Below are positions 61,701 to 64,000 of a DNA stretch of 64,000 nt, in pieces. Positions within the stretch are counted from its first letter, which is position 1. Every line of letters begins with the position of its first letter. Below the pieces are notes generated by a model. That model was not told the DNA's origin. It saw nothing but the letters and a program-made list of their open reading frames with translations, and did no database searches. The position numbers and the translations under genes were made by a program. Source of the DNA: Terrimonas sp937888905 (lineage in GTDB: Bacteria; Bacteroidota; Bacteroidia; Chitinophagales; Chitinophagaceae); the NCBI GenBank assembly GCA_937888905.1, contig CALATA010000014.1, positions 124,001 through 188,000 on the forward strand, written 5' to 3'.

Positions 61701-62099
61701 CAGGCCTTTCTTTTCAGTGGCGCTTCTGCGTCCGCGGCCGGTTACTACCACACCGGTCAGTTCCTTTTCGTCGGTACCGAGCACGGCGCTGATGTTGTAC
61801 GATTCACCCAGCAGAAGGGTGACATTTTCAAAAGTCTGAGGCTGCTGGCCTGTAAATCCGACGGTTACCGTGTACGGACCGCCGATACGCAGACCAACGA
61901 GGTTGAAAACTCCGTCCTTTTTGGCAATGGTGGCATAACTGGTTCCGGAGGGCGTGTGGATGGCGGTAATGGTTGCACCTACCAGCGCTTCCCCGTTACT
62001 GGATTTCACAGTACCGGTGATGCTACTGGTAGTTACCTGCGCAAACAGTGCTCCGGATAAAAATGAAACTGCCAGAAGAAATAAAATTCTCTTAAGCAT
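58800..62099 (-). CDS. TonB-dependent receptor, Oar-like
   Basis: A 1099-residue outer-membrane receptor from the ATG at 62097-62099 (signal MLKRILFLLAVSFLSGALFA). A carboxypeptidase-regulatory-like domain (about 22-110: SSITGTVKSSNGEALVGATITA) precedes the plug (about 120-230: ELTGVVVTGRGRRS, FGGRDGRYNNITFDGANLNN, NIAPFDVRQGNFTGGNI). A long 22-strand barrel follows, ending in SWGMQLGVRYIF with terminal Phe. It resembles the Oar family rather than SusC, and no SusD lies beside it. The ligand is unknown. It is a TonB/ExbBD-energised importer by family. Upstream codons before this ATG are not conserved in character. Confidence 0.93.
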   Translation of the reverse strand: MLKRILFLLAVSFLSGALFAQVTTSSITGTVKSSNGEALVGATITAIHTPSGTSYATIAKKDGVFNLVGLRIGGPYTVTVGFTGQQPQTFENVTLLLGESYNISAVLGTDEKELTGVVVTGRGRRSATEKKGLSTVVNSRQLTTLPTISRSITDFTRLTPQANGTSFGGRDGRYNNITFDGANLNNNFGLNDNPLPGAGNNPVSLDAIDEISVNIAPFDVRQGNFTGGNIAATTKSGTNTVHGTVYGYMQNQEMIGYKLNGDRAPKVPFKSKIYGASVGGPIIKNKVFFFVNAEKETKPPAAGITWTPTGGSGTGNVSSVTATDLQRVSDYVKTFGYDPGVYDRFSAFSNENHKILGKLDWNISQAHKLTLKYSDFKGTQDFLPSQSGGINGANSSGLVTYGPKFSNRAMGFSGTTYQQEDIVRSGALELNSNFKGRFANQFLATITKTSSDKIHPGGQFPFVDILVGGGDINNYISVGNEPFNGNNNSVINDIYSITDNFTYFAGKHTLTAGVSYEYQKVGNMFMPGSQGYYVFSSVDDFVNNRAPRLFSLTYALDGSDAVYSANLKIGQLSAYLQDDYNVNDRLRISAGVRIDKPIYPEQPLENPYITNLTTLTDINGNPTRYTTGEWPKSRALFSPRISARWDVEGNRRLIVRGGTGIFTGRIPFVYLTNIPSTSSMYTFGTLVTPTTPGANLNNFLFNPSGTAYNPFYNSSLPASVFPTTAGTSAQSAFALATKDFKFPQVWRTNVGIDKQLGKNWTLTLDAMFTKDINAVYMFNANQKAPDGTITTGTVTRPRYSASTSAVRRINTAINNAIVLDNTSKGSSFTATAQLAKSFSKGWYASLAYNYTYAVDVTANPGSQAASVWGANPALGTQNSLELYYSNFAVPHRVVGNVSYRFEYLKHLGTTISLFYEGRHGGTYSYVYNGDLNNDGNNSSDLMYIPRNPSEITFVNSFTYPNGVTYTKAEMEQIFMNYINQDPYLSKHKGQVAERNGAKNKWFDRVDMKLVQDIFTKIGKQRHTLQFTADIYNVLNLINSDWGVRQITTVNNPLQLVSVTGNVPTFRLTTFQNAPVTKTFVNNVSTSTSWGMQLGVRYIF

Positions 62100-62243
62100 A
62101 AAGATTTGTTTACGATGTTTGGTTGCAAAGAAAGGGAATATTCTACAACTAAATATAAGCAAATATTAACAAATTATGATAGTATAATGACACCAGTGAC
62201 AGGGCTTTCCGGGGCTTAAACATTACAGACTTTTTTTTGTTCC

Positions 62244-62251
62244 TACCTTTG
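62244..62251 (+). promoter_or_regulatory. -7 box of ribBA
   Basis: TACCTTTG is a perfect TAnnTTTG match, 15 bases upstream of the ribBA ATG. Confidence 0.5.
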
Positions 62252-62266
62252 TATAAATTGTACAGT

Positions 62267-63466
62267 ATGTTCCACTCAATCGAAAGTGCTATCCAGGATA
62301 TCCGTGACGGAAAGATCATTATCGTGGTTGATGACGAGGACCGGGAAAATGAGGGCGACTTCATTTGTGCCGCCGCCGCCATTACTCCTGAAATCGTCAA
62401 TTTTATGAGCAAACACGGGCGGGGCCTGATCTGCGTGCCACTTCCGGAAGAACACTGTGATGAGCTGGGGCTCGACCTGATGGTCAGCAATAACACCGCC
62501 CTCCACGAAACGGCCTTTACCGTGTCGGTGGACCTGCTGGGACATGGCTGTACCACCGGTATTTCTGCACATGACCGGTCAAAAACCATTCACGCCCTGA
62601 TCGATCCCTTTATCAACCCGCTGGAACTGGGCCGTCCGGGACATATTTTCCCGCTCCGGGCCAAAAAAGGTGGCGTACTTCGCCGGGCCGGACATACCGA
62701 GGCTTCCGTAGACCTGGCGCGACTCGCCGGTTTTCCCGCACCTTATGGCGGCGTATTAGTGGAAATCATGAACGACGACGGCTCCATGGCCCGTCTGCCC
62801 GAACTGATGGAAGTAGCTAAAAAGTTCGATTTCAAGATCATTTCCATAAAAGACCTCATTGAGTACCGCATCAAACGCGACTCCCTGATAGAGGAAATTG
62901 TACGGGTAGAAATGCCTACCAAACACGGCAATTTCAAGCTCGTAGCCTTTAAAGACAAACATTCAAATAACGAACACCTGGCCATGATCAAAGGAGAATG
63001 GGAAAAAGACGAACCGGTACTTACCCGGGTGCATTCTTCCTGTTTTACCGGTGATATCCTCGGTTCCCTTCGTTGCGATTGCGGAGAGCAACTGGAAAAA
63101 GCCATGGAAATGGTGGAAAAAGAAGGCAAAGGCATCATTCTTTACATGAACCAGGAAGGCCGCGGCATCGGTTTGCTCAACAAACTGAAAGCTTACCGCC
63201 TCCAGGAAGAAGGCATGGATACCGTTGAAGCCAACCTTCACCTCGGCTTCCAGATGGACCAGCGCGATTACGGCATCGGAGCACAGATACTCCGTCACCT
63301 CAACGTTACCAAACTCCGCCTCATGAGCAATAATCCCCGCAAACGCGTAGGACTGGTGGGCTATGGACTGGAAGTGGTGGAAAATGTACCTATTGCCGTT
63401 TGCCCCAATCCACATAACGAACGCTACCTGAGAACGAAGAAGGAGAAGTTAGGACACGAACTGTAG
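62267..63466 (+). CDS. ribBA: bifunctional DHBP synthase / GTP cyclohydrolase II
   Basis: A 399-residue fusion supplying both riboflavin precursors. The N-terminal half (about 1-203) forms 3,4-dihydroxy-2-butanone-4-phosphate from ribulose-5-phosphate (VVDDEDRENEGDF, HTEASVDLARLAG, GGVLVEIMNDDGSMAR). The C-terminal half opens GTP (VHSSCFTGDILGSLRCDCGEQL with zinc cysteines, NQEGRGIGLLNK, and QILRHLNVTKLRLMSNNPRKRVGL). The ATG at 62267 follows a TACCTTTG box; ten upstream codons are not part of the domain. No FMN riboswitch was recognised in the short leader. Repeat words begin shortly after the stop. Confidence 0.97.
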   Translation: MFHSIESAIQDIRDGKIIIVVDDEDRENEGDFICAAAAITPEIVNFMSKHGRGLICVPLPEEHCDELGLDLMVSNNTALHETAFTVSVDLLGHGCTTGISAHDRSKTIHALIDPFINPLELGRPGHIFPLRAKKGGVLRRAGHTEASVDLARLAGFPAPYGGVLVEIMNDDGSMARLPELMEVAKKFDFKIISIKDLIEYRIKRDSLIEEIVRVEMPTKHGNFKLVAFKDKHSNNEHLAMIKGEWEKDEPVLTRVHSSCFTGDILGSLRCDCGEQLEKAMEMVEKEGKGIILYMNQEGRGIGLLNKLKAYRLQEEGMDTVEANLHLGFQMDQRDYGIGAQILRHLNVTKLRLMSNNPRKRVGLVGYGLEVVENVPIAVCPNPHNERYLRTKKEKLGHEL

Positions 63467-63599
63467 GGGAGGCGTAAGGTAGAAGGAGTAAGGTGTAAGG
63501 TTGTAGGATGACCATTCACGGCAAGAGGTTTTAAGTAACAGGTTATAGGTATTTATGGTTAAAAGTCCGAACCGGGACCAACCATTGACCATTAAATGA
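63467..63599. repeat. intergenic word array between ribBA and the barstar-like gene
   Basis: GGCGTAAGGTAGAAGG and GGTGTAAGGTTGTAGG words follow ribBA, then GTAACAGGTTATAGG. Near the convergent barstar stop the minus strand reads ATTTAATGGTCAATGG. Both stops are followed by sense words. Confidence 0.75.
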
Positions 63600-63893
63600 T
63601 TACCTATTGCTTCGGGATAATTGTAGACTAATATGTTCATGCTGCTGAATTAATTCAACAATATGTTCAAAGACAGCTATTCCAAGCGTCTTTTTGCTAT
63701 ATGAGTGATTCTGCCAAATTAATGTTACAGGCTCTTCATACTCATGAACACCGAATCCTCCTCTCAATATATCATTTAATGCATTAAAGTTGCGACCAGT
63801 TCGCCAATCAATATCTTTTGTCAGCACACAATCTATCTCATCATAGAAACTTTCAAGACTTCCGATCTTTTCTCCTGCGAGTACAAACGTCAT
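63600..63893 (-). CDS. barstar-like ribonuclease inhibitor
   Basis: A 97-residue protein from the ATG at 63891-63893. The central block SFYDEIDCVLTKDIDWRTGRNFNALNDILRGGFG and the following PVTLIWQNHSYSKKTLG fit barstar, the small inhibitor that plugs the active site of barnase-type RNases; the acidic and Asp/Trp residues typical of the inhibitor helix are present in part. A toxin gene would be expected upstream, but the window ends 107 bases away and shows only the tail of another gene. The cognate RNase is therefore not seen. Upstream codons lie in repeat words. Confidence 0.75.
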   Translation of the reverse strand: MTFVLAGEKIGSLESFYDEIDCVLTKDIDWRTGRNFNALNDILRGGFGVHEYEEPVTLIWQNHSYSKKTLGIAVFEHIVELIQQHEHISLQLSRSNR

Positions 63894-63940
63894 ATCAAGG
63901 CTGTTTTTATTGACGATTGACGATTCACCATTCACTATTC
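63894..63940. repeat. GTGAATGG array between an edge gene and the barstar-like gene
   Basis: On the minus strand the TAG stop of the edge gene is contained in GTGAATAGTGAATGGTGAAT, followed by CGTCAATCGTCAATAAAAAC before the barstar start. Confidence 0.75.
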
Positions 63941-64000
63941 ACCTGTCCCTTTCACCGGCGGCACCGTATCCACACTATCCCGCTTGGGTGGTGGCGGCGC
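63935..64000 (-). CDS. C-terminal fragment of a gene cut by the window edge
   Basis: On the minus strand an open frame enters from the window edge and ends in TAG at 63935-63937. The visible end reads APPPPKRDSVDTVPPVKGTGE, a Pro/Gly-rich hydrophilic tail. It is on the same strand as the barstar-like gene and 41 bases upstream of it, so it might be its partner, but 21 residues allow no identification. Confidence 0.5.
   Translation of the reverse strand, partial: APPPPKRDSVDTVPPVKGTGE

Noticed and set aside
62100..62266. Looked for an FMN riboswitch before ribBA.
   Set aside because: The leader after the TACCTTTG box is only about 15 bases, too short, and no conserved elements are seen.

Overview
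The window looks like a chromosomal stretch of a Bacteroidota bacterium, most likely of the Chitinophagaceae or a close relative. The signs are: secreted proteins ending in type IX secretion (T9SS) sorting domains, a TonB-dependent receptor with an N-terminal carboxypeptidase-like domain, families such as DUF2911, DUF4846 and DUF6580, an SDR-type threonine dehydrogenase, and -7 promoter boxes of the Bacteroidota type TAnnTTTG in place of E. coli-type promoters. No tRNA, rRNA, CRISPR array, insertion sequence or prophage was seen. Most genes are housekeeping.

Layout. 1-5.4 kb: end of an ABC substrate-binding protein, a beta-barrel protein, msrA, a MutS2-like ATPase without Smr domain, and an acyl-CoA thioesterase. 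5.4-10.4 kb: proline dehydrogenase, an unknown coiled-coil membrane protein, then thyA-folA-methyltransferase. 10.4-13.7 kb: proton-translocating transhydrogenase in three pieces (pntAA, pntAB, pntB). 13.7-19.2 kb: RNA m5C methyltransferase, glutaryl-CoA dehydrogenase-like enzyme, aroK, DUF423 protein and an antisense-overlapping sensor histidine kinase. 19.3-23.7 kb: ftsK, lolA, kdsA (cell division and envelope). 23.8-28.3 kb: secreted T9SS alpha-amylase, threonine dehydrogenase, acylphosphatase, free-Met-sulfoxide reductase. 28.3-35.3 kb: a two-gene operon encoding a 1643-residue secreted protein ending in a dockerin and a 629-residue protein beginning with a cohesin-like domain and ending in a T9SS tail. 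35.4-43 kb: beta-barrel protein, gamma-glutamyltransferase, PIG-L deacetylase, two tiny membrane proteins and a sodium:solute symporter. 43-49 kb: DUF2911 protein, then an ECF sigma factor with a putative anti-sigma/TonB hybrid, a VWA protein and a mini plug protein with T9SS tail. 49-58.7 kb: xerD, a lipoprotein, YkgJ protein, YraN, manA, DUF6580, rnhA, an anchor-J lipoprotein, an acyl-CoA carboxylase beta subunit, DUF4846. 58.8-64 kb: a large TonB-dependent receptor, ribBA, a barstar-like inhibitor and the end of one more gene.

Two things stand out. First, the cohesin/dockerin pair in one operon, with the T9SS tail on the cohesin partner only, suggests a two-component surface complex. Second, many intergenic spaces are filled by short word arrays (GTGAATGG, GTGAAAATG, GGTATAAGG, AGTCAAAAGT and their complements). 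These follow a consistent rule: sense words begin at or within the stop codon of the upstream gene and complementary words run up to the next start codon, often with a small GC-rich hairpin between them. Several stop codons and a few C-terminal codons are supplied by the array itself. Several genes also have the TAnnTTTG-like box ending only 4-5 bases before the start codon, which predicts leaderless transcripts.
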